Source of the DNA: Hemileia vastatrix
Lineage: Eukaryota; Basidiomycota; Pucciniomycetes; Pucciniales; Zaghouaniaceae
DNA length: 64,000 nt
NCBI GenBank assembly: GCA_030280995.1
Contig: JASXTE010000013.1
Span: 13,419,501-13,483,500 of the forward strand
Direction of reading: 5' to 3'
In this document: piece after piece, positions 63,935-64,000 of the stretch
How positions within the stretch are numbered: position 1 is the first letter of the stretch
How the letters are laid out: each line of letters opens with the position of its first letter
Position numbers and translations under genes: made by a program
The notes under the pieces: generated by a model
Database searches by the model: none
Told to the model about the DNA's origin: nothing
The model's input: the letters and a program-made list of their open reading frames with translations, nothing else

Positions 63935-64000
63935 TATGCCTTTTATCCTCATGCTGGAGTAACTCTCTTCTTCAACTGGACACAGACACACCAGTGTTGC
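63935..64000 (-). other. E5 pol spacer with mini-hairpin, cut by the window end
   Basis: Contains TTTATCCTCATGCTGGAG, the complement of the CTCCAGCATGAGGATAAA motif, as in the pol spacer of E1. Coding continues beyond the window. Confidence 0.6.

Larger units (their letters stand above)
48241..64000 (-). mobile_element. E4: Ty3/gypsy element, split by E5, runs past the window
   Basis: Minus-strand member of the E1 superfamily. 3' LTR 48241-49717, polypurine tract 49718-49727, antisense Zn2Cys6-like gene, post-pol hairpin region 50600-52640, pol 52647-56782, gag C-terminus and protease to 57417. There the frame breaks into the LTR of E5 at a point matching E1 about 31763. The N-terminal gag and 5' LTR should lie right of E5. 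CACAT (48236-48240) is the likely left target duplication. Confidence 0.83.
57418..64000 (-). mobile_element. E5: Ty3/gypsy element inside E4, runs past the window
   Basis: Minus-strand member of the E1 superfamily. 3' LTR 57418-58759, polypurine tract 58760-58769, post-pol region to about 60330, then integrase, RNase H and RT up to 63902 and the mini-hairpin spacer at the window end. It has no antisense gene in the pre-LTR slot. Its 5' end lies outside the window. Confidence 0.83.

Overview
Overall: this is an AT-rich window from a filamentous fungus, most likely a basidiomycete and plausibly a rust (Pucciniales) with a very large genome. The organism is an inference from three things: chromovirus and Ty3/gypsy families with rust-like Gag proteins, a TET/JBP-like dioxygenase gene sitting in a transposon, and Zn2Cys6-type fungal zinc clusters. 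I see no host gene, rRNA or tRNA. From about 4.4 kb to the end the window is a nested stack of transposable elements, and target-site duplications (TSDs) and homologous empty sites let the insertion order be read.

Layout: 1-4400 is AT-rich decayed sequence with a promoter-like inverted pair. 4400-26348 is E6, a degraded plus-strand Ty3/gypsy copy. It is interrupted by CACTA-type MITEs (A, B, D, E), by E3 (5664-11997, minus strand, non-autonomous, itself hit by MITE C), by an unclassified 1173-bp insert (12034-13206) and by a PIF/Harbinger transposon carrying a TET/JBP-like gene (13445-17140). 26349-26975 is a plus-strand chromovirus gag remnant. It is cut at 26976 by an E3-type LTR. That LTR holds E2 (27562-48115, minus-strand chromovirus, TSD GCTAT) and E4 (48241 to beyond the window, minus strand). 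E2 holds E1 (28511-40586, plus strand, TSD ACGC), the youngest and most complete element. E4 holds E5 (57418 to beyond the window, minus strand).

How the parts work: E1, E3, E4, E5 and E6 form one superfamily. Where the site is visible, it is primed from a tRNA-Lys(CTT)-like primer-binding site (PBS). Gag and protease share one frame, and a U UUU UUG slippery site beside the gag stop gives a -1 shift into pol (RT, RNase H, integrase). Behind pol lies a 2-3 kb non-coding region with conserved hairpins and many copies of a mini-hairpin followed by TAAACTGG. E2 is a chromodomain element with a self-priming arrangement like Tf1.

Most unusual signals: (1) antisense genes with Zn2Cys6-type cysteine clusters between pol and the 3' LTR in two unrelated families (E2; E4/E6); (2) the iterated mini-hairpin whose stem co-varies and which occurs in both coding and non-coding parts; (3) the Harbinger element pairing a DDE transposase with a TET/JBP-like gene; (4) premature stops that are almost all C-to-T or G-to-A changes, mostly CGA to TGA.
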